Below are positions 36,953-46,610 of a DNA stretch of 64,000 nucleotides, one piece after another (the first letter of the stretch is position 1; each line of letters starts with the position of its first letter). Position numbers and translations under genes: made by a program. The notes under the pieces were generated by a model. That model made no database searches. It was given only the letters and a program-made list of their open reading frames with translations, and was not told the DNA's origin. The stretch is from Thalassotalea crassostreae (GTDB taxonomy: Bacteria; Pseudomonadota; Gammaproteobacteria; Enterobacterales; Alteromonadaceae): assembly GCF_001831495.1 (NCBI RefSeq), contig NZ_CP017689.1, forward strand, positions 2,666,001 through 2,730,000, given 5' to 3'.

Positions 36953-37437
36953 GATATACCTCCGAACCAACAGTTATTTTGTTGTTGCTATATAAAATAA
37001 CAAAGTCCCCAATTACAAAATCCATTTTTACTCAACATGAGAATCAGAATTCATTTCCAATTTCATAATAGTAACTCTTCACAGTAAAAGAATAGCAGAT
37101 AATTAAAAATTAACCTGACATCAAGGTTAAACAATGTCCAATTCAGAGTTACTGTCCATCTAATAGCGTTAGTATAAAGAAATAGTTGAGTGATTTAAAC
37201 TACTTACTCACCAATTTACGTAAATAAAGTGTAAACATATATAACAAAATATCGAGGTTTATAACGATTAGACAAAATGGCCACTTTATTTTTGCAAAGA
37301 ATAGTTTACAAATGTACAACTAACCTATGTTTATACAATTTGTTACAACATAACTAACTTCTCTTGCAATTACGCTTAGCCATAGGTATAAACGTTGAGT
37401 TTTTAAAATTCTAAGAATTAATAATAGGAATTATTTG
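36953..37437. other. Divergent regulatory gap between wecA and the POT transporter
   Basis: About 480 AT-rich bases without a gene. It contains the 18-bp sequence AATGTACAACTAACCTAT (37311-37328), repeated identically at 47285-47302. AGGA precedes the transporter start. No RNA gene is seen. Confidence 0.5.
37311..37328 (+). promoter_or_regulatory. Shared 18-bp motif, copy 1
   Basis: AATGTACAACTAACCTAT lies 110 bases upstream of the peptide transporter and is identical to 47285-47302. Exact identity of this length between two intergenic sites suggests a common operator or promoter element. Confidence 0.45.
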
Positions 37438-38886
37438 ATGTCTAATTCAAATCAGGGGATCAGCGCCGGCACGATGTTTGGCCACCCTAAAGGTCTTTTC
37501 TTACTTTTCGGTACGGAATTATGGGAAAGGTTCAGTTATTACGCAATGCGTGCCATTTTGGTACTTTATCTAACGTCTGCAACAACAGAATACGGCTTGG
37601 GCTGGACCACTGGTGATGCAATTCAGTTGTATGCATATTTTACTGGTTTAGTATATATCACTCCTCTGATTGGTGGTTGGTTAGCAGATAACTTTATTGG
37701 TCAGCGCAAAGCAATTATCATTGGTGGTGTGTTGATGGCCTTAGGCCAATTTGCACTTGGTACTCCTCATGCCTGGGTTAGTGGCAATGAAAATCTAGTA
37801 TTCTATATTGGTTTAGCATTGTTGATTGCTGGTAACGGTTTATTTAAGCCAAACATTTCTACCATGGTAGGTGATTTATATGAAGAAGGTGACCATCGTC
37901 GTGACGGTGCATTTACTATCTTCTACATGGGTATTAACGTAGGTGCATTCTTATCGGGTATCGTTGTTGGTTCAGTTGTTGCGGCATATTCTGGAAATTG
38001 GCAAGTAGGCTTCATCTGTGCAGGTGTTGGTATGCTTTTATCAATCATTATGCAGGTATCTTTATCAAATAAATATCTTGGTAATATTGGCGTAGAAGCT
38101 GCAGCTAAAGTTTCCAAAGCGCAAGCAAATACAGATAAGCAACCGCTTACTAGCGTTGAAATTGACCGCCTAAAAGTTATCTTAATTTTAGGATTGTTCA
38201 CAATTATCTTTTGGGCTGGTTTTGAACAAGCTGGTGGCTTAATGAACATTTATGCTGACCGCTTTGTTGACCGCTCAATTGGTGGTTTTGAAGTTCCGAC
38301 TACTTGGTTCCAATCTTTAAATCCACTATTTATTGTTATTTTTGCTCCATTGATCGCAAGTATCTGGATTAAAATGGGAGACAATGAGCCAAATTCACCA
38401 GTGAAATTTGCATTAGCTCTTGTTTTACTTGCTATCGGTTTTGTTTTCATGATTGGCGCTACGTTCCAATTACAAAATGATCCTTCAGGTAAAGCTAGTA
38501 TGATTTGGTTAATATTAGCGTACTTATTCCACACATTAGGTGAACTTTGTTTATCGCCAATTGGTTTATCTATGGTTACTAAGTTAGCTCCTCTACGTCT
38601 TGCTTCATTAATGATGGGTGCATGGTTTGGTTTCACTGCATTAGCAAACTTTGTTGGTGGTCAAATCGGTTCTCTAATTGGAAGCGGTGATGAAGGTGAT
38701 ATGGTGAACAATGCCATGTCTATCTTTGGTGGTATTGCTGTTGCTTCAGTTATTTCTGGTGTTATCTTGTATTTCATGTCGAACAAATTAGTTCAATGGA
38801 TGCATGGTGCTGAAGGCCCACAAGAACATCATGATGACGAACTTGAAGTAACAAGCTCGCATGAAGGTATCATTAAAGAACATTAA
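37438..38886 (+). CDS. POT-family proton-dependent oligopeptide transporter
   Basis: About 482 residues with 12-14 membrane helices and the PTR2/POT signatures GTELWERFSYYAMRAIL near residue 25 and FTIFYMGINVGAFLSG near 160. It imports di- and tripeptides with protons (DtpA-like). The frame opens at TTG 37435 but the ATG at 37438 has AGGA eight bases upstream. The C-terminus is His/Glu-rich. It is monocistronic, ending at a strong terminator. Confidence 0.94.
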   Translation: MSNSNQGISAGTMFGHPKGLFLLFGTELWERFSYYAMRAILVLYLTSATTEYGLGWTTGDAIQLYAYFTGLVYITPLIGGWLADNFIGQRKAIIIGGVLMALGQFALGTPHAWVSGNENLVFYIGLALLIAGNGLFKPNISTMVGDLYEEGDHRRDGAFTIFYMGINVGAFLSGIVVGSVVAAYSGNWQVGFICAGVGMLLSIIMQVSLSNKYLGNIGVEAAAKVSKAQANTDKQPLTSVEIDRLKVILILGLFTIIFWAGFEQAGGLMNIYADRFVDRSIGGFEVPTTWFQSLNPLFIVIFAPLIASIWIKMGDNEPNSPVKFALALVLLAIGFVFMIGATFQLQNDPSGKASMIWLILAYLFHTLGELCLSPIGLSMVTKLAPLRLASLMMGAWFGFTALANFVGGQIGSLIGSGDEGDMVNNAMSIFGGIAVASVISGVILYFMSNKLVQWMHGAEGPQEHHDDELEVTSSHEGIIKEH

Positions 38887-38910
38887 TATATTTGTTCTAA
38901 TAAATGAGTT

Positions 38911-38943
38911 AAAAAAACGGAAGCCCTTGCTTCCGTTTTTTTT
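38911..38943. terminator. Intrinsic terminator after the POT transporter
   Basis: AACGGAAGC-CCTT-GCTTCCGTT is followed by a run of T. A-rich sequence on the left makes it bidirectional for the facing minus-strand gene. Confidence 0.9.
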
Positions 38944-38983
38944 ACTTCTGATAAATTGCTAACCGCTACTATTTAACACCTTG

Positions 38984-39298
38984 TTAAGAGTTATCTTTTC
39001 GCTTCTCAAATTTTTCAATTGCTTTAGCTAAATGTTTTTTAATAAACAGTAAAGACAAAGGCCTTAGCACAATAAAATAGCCAACCAATACAATAACCAA
39101 CGGCAACAAAAACATCCACGAATCGACTTTCGCCAACATAAAAAATGGTGGGATTAAAACGGCTAGCTTACAAATATTCAATGAAACTTTTTGCACTGGG
39201 GTCAATTGAGTACTCGCAATAGCAATGATTTCTTGTCGTTCTCTAAAGTCGTATTCACTGAGTTCATCGAATTGATTTGAAGAAAAATATAGTGCCAT
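38984..39298 (-). CDS. Small membrane protein, DUF6170-like
   Basis: 104 residues. A soluble N-terminal part (YFSSNQFDELSEYDFRERQEIIAIA) is followed by two membrane helices (about 45-58 and 62-80) and a basic tail. It resembles small uncharacterised Alteromonadales inner-membrane proteins (possibly DUF6170). No function can be given. It is convergent with the peptide transporter and divergent from ribH. Confidence 0.65.
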   Translation of the reverse strand: MALYFSSNQFDELSEYDFRERQEIIAIASTQLTPVQKVSLNICKLAVLIPPFFMLAKVDSWMFLLPLVIVLVGYFIVLRPLSLLFIKKHLAKAIEKFEKRKDNS

Positions 39299-39524
39299 TA
39301 TTTTATATTCGCTAATTTATTATAAATTAAATGGCATTGTAGCAAAGCTAGACGGGATTTGATAAGTGCGAATTTAAGCTATATTTAAATATCTTGTTCA
39401 CAAGAACTGTTTTGCCAAATTAGTGTCGTAAATCAATAATTGAGTTATTTTTCAAAATTTTGAGTACCCTATTAAAGTTAATTTTGATAGAATTCGCTCA
39501 ATTTTTTTAAACAGGTTAAGAATA

Positions 39525-39989
39525 ATGAATGTAATTGAAGGCTCTTTCGTAGCTTCAGGCAAAAAATTTGCCATTGTTGTATCACGTTTCAACAGTTTTG
39601 TTGTTGAAAGCTTGTTAGAAGGTGCGGTAGATGCACTTAAACGTCACGGCAATGTAAGTGACAGCGATATTACCGTTGTTCGCGTTCCAGGAGCTTATGA
39701 ATTACCAGTAGCTGCTAAGCGTATTGCTGCTAAAGGCGAATATGATGCAGTTATTGCAATCGGCGCGGTTATCCGTGGCGGTACACCTCACTTCGACTTT
39801 GTTGCTGGCGAATGTAACAAAGGCTTAGCTCAGGTTGCAATGGAGTATGATATTCCTGTTGCCTTTGGTGTAATTACTGTTGACTCAATTGAACAAGCAA
39901 TCGAACGTTCAGGTACCAAAGCGGGTAACAAAGGTGCAGAAGCTGCATTAAGTGCTCTTGAAATGGTAAATGTTTTAGCTCAATTATAG
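39525..39989 (+). CDS. ribH: 6,7-dimethyl-8-ribityllumazine synthase
   Basis: A 154-residue lumazine synthase, the penultimate step of riboflavin synthesis, which assembles as a large icosahedral or pentameric oligomer. Motifs: VVSRFNSFV near residue 19, VPGAYELP near 54, [15 protein letters not shown] near 80 (catalytic His in TPHFD). It heads the conserved ribH-nusB-thiL-pgpA run. An extended -10 (TGATAGAAT, 39485-39493) is a likely promoter. No FMN riboswitch is visible upstream. Confidence 0.97.
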   Translation: MNVIEGSFVASGKKFAIVVSRFNSFVVESLLEGAVDALKRHGNVSDSDITVVRVPGAYELPVAAKRIAAKGEYDAVIAIGAVIRGGTPHFDFVAGECNKGLAQVAMEYDIPVAFGVITVDSIEQAIERSGTKAGNKGAEAALSALEMVNVLAQL

Positions 39990-40001
39990 GCGGAATGCTT
40001 A

Positions 40002-40418
40002 GTGAAACCATCACCTAGAAGAAAGGCACGTGAAATTGCAGTGCAAGCTGTTTATTCATGGCAACTTACCCAAAATGATATTAGCGATGTTGAAACTAAT
40101 TTTTTAGCTGACAACGCCAAACGTCGTTTTGATACTGAATACTTTTCACAAATATTACGTGGCGTAGCCGAGAATGTTGGTGAAATAGACGATACTATTC
40201 GTCCACTTGTTGATCGTCCTCTTGAAGAGATTGATCATGTGGAGAAAGCGATTTTACGTGTTGGTATTTACGAGCTTAAAGACTGTCAAGATGTGCCTTA
40301 CAAAGTGGTCATTAACGAAGCAATTGAATTAGCAAAAGCGTTCGCTGCAGATGATAGCCATAAATTTGTAAACGGCGTACTTGATAAAGTCGTTAAAGTT
40401 TATCGCAACGACCAATAG
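40002..40418 (+). CDS. nusB: Transcription antitermination factor NusB
   Basis: A 138-residue all-helical protein that binds boxA RNA with NusE and allows read-through of rRNA operons. The N-terminus PSPRRKAREIAVQAVYSW and the C-terminal YKVVINEAIELAKAFAADDS are diagnostic. The start is GTG, 12 bases after ribH. Confidence 0.97.
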   Translation: MKPSPRRKAREIAVQAVYSWQLTQNDISDVETNFLADNAKRRFDTEYFSQILRGVAENVGEIDDTIRPLVDRPLEEIDHVEKAILRVGIYELKDCQDVPYKVVINEAIELAKAFAADDSHKFVNGVLDKVVKVYRNDQ

Positions 40419-40432
40419 TTCGACTTTTTTAG

Positions 40433-41398
40433 ATGAAAGAATTTGAATTAATAAAGGAATTCTTTACAGCTCAACCTGTGAGCCGTAAAGACGTTGCAAT
40501 GGGCATCGGTGATGACTGTGCCCTAATTAAATCTAGCGATGATATGTTCATTGCTATCACAACTGATACCCTAGTTTCAGGGGTTCACTTCCCAGAAGAC
40601 ACGCCAGCACGGGCTATCGGCCACAAAGCCGTTGCGGTAAATCTTAGCGATTTAGCTGCTATGGGGGCGCAACCTGCTTGGATTTCAGTCGCGATAACCT
40701 TGCCTGAAGTAAATGAACAATGGTTAAAAGAATTTACCGCAGGGATGTTTGAATTAACTGAGTACTATAATGTTCAGCTAATTGGCGGTGATACTACAAA
40801 AGGTCCACTAAGTATCACAATAACCGCCCAAGGCACCGTACCTGCAAATCAAGCACTATGCCGAAATGGTGCAAAAAATGGAGACTATCTGTTTGTTACT
40901 GGTGATTTTGGTGATGCAGGTCTCGCACTTAAAGCAATCAATGGTGAAATCGAACTGAATACTGCGGATTTTGAAGCGGTAAAAAGTAAACTCGATTATC
41001 CAAGTCCACAGGTGTTAATTGCACAAATGATCCGTGATGATGCAACATCTGCAATTGACGTTTCTGATGGCTTACTCGCTGATCTAAACCATCTCTGTAA
41101 AGCATCTACACTCGGTGTAAACATCAACGTTGAAGACATTCCTTTATCAAAAGTGATGACCGATAACCTTGAGCCAGCCGATGCCATAAATCTCGCTTTA
41201 ACCTCTGGTGATGATTACCAGTTAATCTTTACTGTAAATGCTGCGAACAAGGTCGGTATAGAAACGGCGATGCAACATGCAAATGTGCCATTTACATGTA
41301 TCGGTCAAATGAATACCAGTGAAGAAATAAACTTGTTCTATGAGAAGAAACCATTTACGGTAACAACTCGTGGTTTTGAACACTTTAGTAGTAATTAA
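40433..41398 (+). CDS. thiL: Thiamine-monophosphate kinase
   Basis: 321 residues. It phosphorylates thiamine-P to thiamine pyrophosphate using ATP. PurM-like fold with GIGDDCALI near residue 26, TDTLVSGVHF near 44, IGGDTTKG near 117 and SDGLLADL near 212. The gene lies 14 bases after nusB, in the usual operon. Confidence 0.96.
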   Translation: MKEFELIKEFFTAQPVSRKDVAMGIGDDCALIKSSDDMFIAITTDTLVSGVHFPEDTPARAIGHKAVAVNLSDLAAMGAQPAWISVAITLPEVNEQWLKEFTAGMFELTEYYNVQLIGGDTTKGPLSITITAQGTVPANQALCRNGAKNGDYLFVTGDFGDAGLALKAINGEIELNTADFEAVKSKLDYPSPQVLIAQMIRDDATSAIDVSDGLLADLNHLCKASTLGVNINVEDIPLSKVMTDNLEPADAINLALTSGDDYQLIFTVNAANKVGIETAMQHANVPFTCIGQMNTSEEINLFYEKKPFTVTTRGFEHFSSN

Positions 41399-41482
41399 AC
41401 AATATAAATAGCCTACAAGCTGAATCAGTATGCTCTTTTTAAAGCCACAATTTGACGTCTACATAATAAATAAAGGTCAATC

Positions 41483-41977
41483 ATGAGCAAACCCAGCGCC
41501 AGTGAATTATTCAATATAAAAAATCCAATTCATTTTCTCGCGCTAGGCTTTGGCAGTGGTTTAAGCCCTAAAGCACCTGGTACAGCGGGTACTGTCGCGG
41601 CAATTCCTTTATTTTTATTATGCTCACTACTCCCTATCAACGCGTTTATCGTTGTCACCGTGTTTATATCGTTAATAGGTATTTGGATATGTGACAAAGC
41701 ATCTAAGGATGCTGGCGTACATGATCATGGCGCCATTGTTTGGGATGAAATCGCCGGATTTTTTGTCACCATGATTGCAATTCCAGTGAGCGTTGAAACT
41801 GTGTTATTTGGCTTTGTTATTTTCCGCATTCTTGATATTGCAAAACCTTGGCCAATCTCTTGGTTCGACAAAAAAGTGAGTGGCGGTTTTGGTATTATGA
41901 TTGATGATATTATCGCTGGCATTTTAGGGTTAGTGATTATGCATTTAATCTTTAACCCGAATTACTATTTGCTCTAA
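41483..41977 (+). CDS. pgpA: Phosphatidylglycerophosphatase A
   Basis: A 164-residue membrane enzyme removing phosphate from phosphatidylglycerol-phosphate. Conserved GFGSGLSPKAPGTAGT near residue 22, IVWDEIAGF near 84 and KPWPISWFD near 116, with about four membrane segments. Last gene of the ribH operon, followed by a terminator. Confidence 0.95.
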   Translation: MSKPSASELFNIKNPIHFLALGFGSGLSPKAPGTAGTVAAIPLFLLCSLLPINAFIVVTVFISLIGIWICDKASKDAGVHDHGAIVWDEIAGFFVTMIAIPVSVETVLFGFVIFRILDIAKPWPISWFDKKVSGGFGIMIDDIIAGILGLVIMHLIFNPNYYLL

Positions 41978-41998
41978 AATTCTACAGCTGAATATGCT

Positions 41999-42023
41999 TG
42001 GACCGATCCGGTTCGGTCCAAAA
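41999..42023. terminator. Hairpin after pgpA
   Basis: TTGGACCGA-tccggt-TCGGTCCAA, a stable stem between convergent pgpA and mlaA. It lacks a long T-tract. Confidence 0.6.
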
Positions 42024-42045
42024 CTAAAATAATTCTAAATTGATA

Positions 42046-42067
42046 AATAAAGTCTGATCTGACCCTA
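42046..42067. repeat. Half copy of the GGGTCAGATC palindrome
   Basis: AATAAAGTCTGATCTGACCCTA matches the right arm of the 4849-4901 palindrome almost base for base; the left arm is missing. It lies just beyond the mlaA 3' end. Confidence 0.65.
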
Positions 42068-42087
42068 GTTATTTGCTAACAATATTT

Positions 42088-42879
42088 TTAGAACTCTTCG
42101 AGGAAGTCATCCAATTCTTCTTCTTCTTGTTCATCTACTATCACAGGTGGATTACCGTCATGGACTTTATAGTTTATGTTTTGAAAATAAGCACCTTTGA
42201 CGAATTCATATGGATCTAATGATTCGTTTAATAAGGTTTCTTGGTCGGCTAGTTGAGCACGTGTTTCTAGACCAATAATCAGCTTGCGGGCAACGTTTGG
42301 CCAAAAATCAATGATCGCTAGCGGCCAGTAATAACCGTCGACTAAATCACCAGCCTCATCACGAACCGAGCTAGGCCCTAATACCGGAAGCATCAAAAAC
42401 GGCCCATCTCCGACTCCGTAGTAACCTAAAACTTCACCAAATTCTTCTTCTTCACGCATTAACCCTGCGTGTTTTGCAACATCAAACCAACCTAATAAGC
42501 CTACGGTTGAGTTCAACACAAAACGACCTGTGGCAACACCTGCTTTTTGAAATTTAAGTTGCAATAAATTATTCACCACAGTGAACGGCTCATTTATGTT
42601 TACAGCAACATTATATAAACCACTGCGTATTGGAGATGGAACGTAGCCGACGTATGCTTGTGATACCGGTTTAAATACGTATTTGTCCAAGTAGTCCCAA
42701 TTAAACGTCCAAATTGAACGGTTAATTGACTCTAATGGATCTTTGGGATCTGAGTTTTGAGCAGTAGTTTGTTCAGTTTCACTACCATCAACGGTTTCAT
42801 CATTGGTTGAAGAACACCCTGAAACAAATGCTAAAGTGACGATAATGATTAAACTGGCGAACCAGGAATTTATTTGCAT
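42088..42879 (-). CDS. mlaA: MlaA/VacJ-family outer-membrane lipoprotein
   Basis: 263 residues. Lipobox at VSGCSS (Cys about residue 22). The core DPLESINRSIWTFN and the YLDKYVFKPVSQAYVGYVP block are diagnostic, with GPFLMLPVLGPSSVRD near 150. MlaA sits with porins and removes misplaced phospholipids from the outer leaflet to maintain lipid asymmetry. The acidic tail (EEEELDDFLEEF) is longer than in E. coli. No other mla gene is nearby. Confidence 0.95.
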   Translation of the reverse strand: MQINSWFASLIIIVTLAFVSGCSSTNDETVDGSETEQTTAQNSDPKDPLESINRSIWTFNWDYLDKYVFKPVSQAYVGYVPSPIRSGLYNVAVNINEPFTVVNNLLQLKFQKAGVATGRFVLNSTVGLLGWFDVAKHAGLMREEEEFGEVLGYYGVGDGPFLMLPVLGPSSVRDEAGDLVDGYYWPLAIIDFWPNVARKLIIGLETRAQLADQETLLNESLDPYEFVKGAYFQNINYKVHDGNPPVIVDEQEEEELDDFLEEF

Positions 42880-43020
42880 AAACCTTTAATCCATAAGAGA
42901 AAAATAACGACTTGTTTATATTTATATCACAACTTAATTTGGTAACGCACGCAAATTATAAAAAACTATTTTCTAGAAATTGCTATTCATTGTTGTCTGT
43001 AAAGAAGTTCTATAAATAGT

Positions 43021-44361
43021 TTAAACTGGTAGTTCAATACCGTTTTCACGCATCTTTGCGAGTTTATAACGTAATGTACGAGCACTAATACCTAGGCGCT
43101 CTGCCACTTCTTTGCGCGAGCCATTACAGGTGCGCAAGGCGTCGATGATAATTTGAAACTCTTGCTGTTTTAATTCGCTTTCCAAATTGTCATCTTCTGA
43201 ACTTTCTATCGCTTCAGTTTCTTTGACAAAAGTTTTATTTGTTTCAACAAACCCTTCTATCAATAAATCATTAGCTTCAATCACGGAACCGGACTTCATA
43301 ATCAATGCTCGCTGAATTACATTTTCTAGTTCACGAACATTGCCTTGCCAATCATGCTTTAGCATTTTACTTTTAGCGTTCTCTGAAAAATCAACATTTT
43401 CATTACTGTGCCGATTAACAATAAATTGAGATAAAGGAATAATGTCATCTTGTCGCTGATTTAATGGCAACCAAGTCAGTGGGAAAACATTTAGTCGATA
43501 GAATAAATCTTCACGAAAAACACCTTCACTAACCGCCTGTTTTAAATCACGATTACTTGTTGCTAGGACTCTAACATTTAACTTTATGGTTTTTCTACCA
43601 CCTAAGCGTTCTACTTCACGCTCTTGAATTACTCGCAATATCTTTGCTTGTAATCCCATGTCCATTTCGGTAATTTCATCAAGTAAAATCGTACCATCTT
43701 GAGCTTGTTCAAATTTACCTGGACAGGCGTTAACGGCACCAGTAAAAGCGCCTTTTTCATAACCAAACAATGTGGCTTCCAACATATTTTCAGGAATAGC
43801 AGCACAATTAATAGCAACAAACTTTTCTTTAGCACGAGGCGATTGGTTATGGATAAATTTAGATAGGACTTCTTTACCGCTTCCGCTTGGTCCAAGGATC
43901 ATCACAGAAGCATCTGTTGCAGCTACTTTTTCAGCTAATGAAAGTAATTGTTTGCTTTGTTCATCAACGGCAATGGGCCTTTCATCGCTAACACTGGCAA
44001 CGGGCATATATTGGCTGATCATATTAATTAATACCGCAGGAGCAAATGGTTTAGCAATATAATTACAAGCACCATCTCTCATAGCCTGCACGGCATCGTC
44101 AATAGTTGCATATGCGGTCATAATTAACATTGGCAGATTGGGCCAATTAGCTTTGATATTTTTAAGAAGAGTAAGGCCATTCATTTGGCCCATTTGAACA
44201 TCACTGACTACCATATCAACCTGGCGCTGTTTAAGTATCAGTAATGCTGCTTCAGCTGAGTCAGCTTCAACACATTCGTATTCGGATAATTCTAAAGTAT
44301 CAACTACGGCTTCTCGTAAACCTGGATCGTCTTCTACTACCAAGACCACTTTACTGGTCAT
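43021..44361 (-). CDS. flrC: Sigma-54-dependent response regulator FlrC/FleR
   Basis: 446 residues: receiver domain (1-120, phospho-acceptor Asp in VVSDVQM near residue 54), sigma-54 AAA+ domain (about 135-365, Walker A GPSGSGKE, GAFTGA loop near 210, Walker B TILLDEI) and a Fis-type helix-turn-helix (RKEVAERLGISARTLRYKLAKM). FlrC activates class III flagellar genes with sigma-54. Its sensor is encoded just upstream. FlrA and FliE, the usual neighbours, are absent here. Confidence 0.9.
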   Translation of the reverse strand: MTSKVVLVVEDDPGLREAVVDTLELSEYECVEADSAEAALLILKQRQVDMVVSDVQMGQMNGLTLLKNIKANWPNLPMLIMTAYATIDDAVQAMRDGACNYIAKPFAPAVLINMISQYMPVASVSDERPIAVDEQSKQLLSLAEKVAATDASVMILGPSGSGKEVLSKFIHNQSPRAKEKFVAINCAAIPENMLEATLFGYEKGAFTGAVNACPGKFEQAQDGTILLDEITEMDMGLQAKILRVIQEREVERLGGRKTIKLNVRVLATSNRDLKQAVSEGVFREDLFYRLNVFPLTWLPLNQRQDDIIPLSQFIVNRHSNENVDFSENAKSKMLKHDWQGNVRELENVIQRALIMKSGSVIEANDLLIEGFVETNKTFVKETEAIESSEDDNLESELKQQEFQIIIDALRTCNGSRKEVAERLGISARTLRYKLAKMRENGIELPV

Positions 44362-44501
44362 TTATGCCTCTTATTATTTTTCTTGTTCTAATTTTTGTTA
44401 GAAATCTTTTGCTAGTAAGTAACTGTTTATATGTTAGCGCACATAAATAATTGTTTATAAGTATTTGTTTTAAAACTAATCACTCAAATATAGGAAGTAA
44501 T

Positions 44502-45599
44502 CTATTTGTTCTCAAACAAAGGTAACGTAATACAAAACTCAGTTCCGTCGCTACCAGTATTTACTAACAATACATCACCATGGTGTGCTTTGGCTACTGA
44601 TTTTACTACAGCAAGCCCTAATCCAGTGCCTTCTACTTTAGAGGTATAAAATGGTTCAAATATATTTTTTGCGTCTTCAGCATCAATACCATTACCATTA
44701 TCCTTAACATGAATACAAACATCATTATCTTGTTGATAACAACGAATGCTAATTTCAGCGCCAAAATCAATTTCTTGCAGCGAGTTTTGTATCAGGTTAT
44801 GCAATGCTCCCTCTAACGCTGTTTTATTGCCTAGAATTTGCAACTTACTGTCACTAATATCGACACTTATAGAAGCATCAGCGTCGGTAACTTGGTCTTC
44901 AATACCTGCAACCGCTTCATTAATAAAGTTTTCAATATTTAAGATACTAACAACTTGTTTTGATCCACTTTTGGCATAAAGAAGCATATCATTAACTTGT
45001 TGCTCTAAATCTTGTAATCGTGCGGCAAGTTTTTCATGGAATTTAAGTTTTTTCTCATCAGTTAATGACTTGTTCATCAAATTTGAGCAATACAGTAATG
45101 CCGACGACAGTGGCGTACGAATTTGATGAGCTAGAGTTGCCACCATACGACCTAAAGCCGACAGTTTTTCCATTTGGCTTAATTGCCGCTGTAACATGCG
45201 AGTTTCAGTGAGATCAGTGATTAAAATTAACTGCCCTGCTTGCGAACTAAATGAAGAGATATCAAGTTTTACCCGACGCCCATCTTTAAGGGATAATTCA
45301 TGACCGTCATCTGCCTGAGGTAAAAACGTATCTCTTATCACTTCAATCCATAATAGATCGATCAAAGGTGATGTCATTAATTCTTTAGCAATATGATTGG
45401 CTTTAACGATTTTACCATCGCCATCAATAATGACGACACCGGCTGGCATTACATCAAAAAGTTGATGTAATTGATTAGATTGCAGGCGCAGCGAATCTAG
45501 TTCACCGGCATAGTGCTCGGTAACTAAAGATTTATCTGTTTGTTCTGAGACTACAGATGACTGGGGGTTTTTACTTTTATCCCCATCATTTAAGCTCAT
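44502..45599 (-). CDS. flrB: Sensor histidine kinase FlrB/FleS
   Basis: A 365-residue soluble kinase without membrane segments. It has a coiled N-terminus, a PAS domain (about 45-125), HisKA with the H-box LAHQIRTPLSSALLY and HATPase_c (NLIQNSLQE, DNGNGID, GTGLGLAVV). It phosphorylates FlrC. A strong GGGAGGTG precedes the ATG. It lies 140 bases from flrC on the same strand. Confidence 0.9.
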   Translation of the reverse strand: MSLNDGDKSKNPQSSVVSEQTDKSLVTEHYAGELDSLRLQSNQLHQLFDVMPAGVVIIDGDGKIVKANHIAKELMTSPLIDLLWIEVIRDTFLPQADDGHELSLKDGRRVKLDISSFSSQAGQLILITDLTETRMLQRQLSQMEKLSALGRMVATLAHQIRTPLSSALLYCSNLMNKSLTDEKKLKFHEKLAARLQDLEQQVNDMLLYAKSGSKQVVSILNIENFINEAVAGIEDQVTDADASISVDISDSKLQILGNKTALEGALHNLIQNSLQEIDFGAEISIRCYQQDNDVCIHVKDNGNGIDAEDAKNIFEPFYTSKVEGTGLGLAVVKSVAKAHHGDVLLVNTGSDGTEFCITLPLFENK

Positions 45600-45917
45600 A
45601 TACTACACCTCCCATTTCACTTTTGTGTTAACGCAACCTAATGTTTAAAAAATGGTCAACGATTTACCACACCTAGCCAAATGTTAATTCTTTGTATCTT
45701 AGTTATAATAAGTTAATTCACGGCTAAGAAAAAGCCTAAATCAACACCAATCACGATTATTTTTTAATCGTTGTTTACGTAAACTCTACGCCAGCAATTA
45801 ATAGATAAGTTATTAATTCTTAATATATTAATTTTGACATCGGTTCTTCTATTAAAAATCCATGTCGAAACTAATATTGATCCCTAGTTGAAAATCAAAC
45901 ATTGTAATTATCATTCT
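45600..45917. other. Intergenic gap between flgD-like gene and flrB
   Basis: 318 bases. A hairpin ACGATTA-TTTTT-TAATCGT (about 45757-45776) and the flrB ribosome binding site are the only recognisable items. No clear sigma-54 -24/-12 element was found. Confidence 0.4.
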
Positions 45918-46610
45918 CTAAACATCTCTCAATATTTCAATCACATCTGCCATATTCATCATCTGATCATTTTCAAAATACAACCATATTTCATCTTTAC
46001 TGTATTCATAAGTCGCTCGTACAACTTTGTTATATGTCATGGCCTTAAGTTCCATCACCCGGCCTTTACTAATACAAGATACGATAAATCGATAAACACC
46101 ATCGTCGGCCATTTCACCGGTACGGGTTTGACCATTCCAAATAAAACCTAGATCACCAGCGTTGCTATCACCTAGAGGGATTATTCGAACAATGTCTTCG
46201 TTTTCATTTTCGACATAGACAAAGATATGGTGCGACTTGTCATCAAGTTTTAAACGACCAGGAATTTCTAGTCCAGATTCTAAATAAAACTCACCGCTTT
46301 CAATGAGCACACTTCTACCGACCAATGAGCTCGCTTGCAACGCTTTAGTCGATGTATTCGACAACGCTGCACTTTCAAGTTTATGTTGATAGCTTTCGAT
46401 TTCTTGACTGATGGAAGAAGCAAGGAGTTGAGCAAAAAAGTCATCGGACTCCATATGACTATGGAGCTTATTATCTACTGGTTCAGGAATTAAGTTTGCG
46501 AAGAATTCTTCTAATTTGAGGGTCGCGGGTCTATCAACAGATTCACTCTGTTGTTCATTGTTTAACAAGCTCTGGCCTCCAGCCAGATTTTCACTTGATT
46601 TATCGTTCAA
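45918..46610 (-). CDS. Divergent FlgD-like hook-capping protein
   Basis: 230 residues. From residue about 92 the sequence aligns with FlgD: QASSLVGRSVLIESG, then RIIPLGDSNAGDLGFIWNG and a C-terminal Tudor/Ig-like part. The N-terminal third lacks the QDPL region found in hook-capping FlgD. The start is TTG at 46610, directly after an in-frame stop, with no good Shine-Dalgarno, so the true start is uncertain. It precedes flrB-flrC. It may be a second, specialised FlgD or a decaying copy. Confidence 0.7.
   Translation of the reverse strand: MNDKSSENLAGGQSLLNNEQQSESVDRPATLKLEEFFANLIPEPVDNKLHSHMESDDFFAQLLASSISQEIESYQHKLESAALSNTSTKALQASSLVGRSVLIESGEFYLESGLEIPGRLKLDDKSHHIFVYVENENEDIVRIIPLGDSNAGDLGFIWNGQTRTGEMADDGVYRFIVSCISKGRVMELKAMTYNKVVRATYEYSKDEIWLYFENDQMMNMADVIEILRDV

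Noticed and set aside
39299..39524. FMN riboswitch upstream of ribH
   Set aside because: No conserved RFN helices could be found; the gap holds only a plausible extended -10 promoter.
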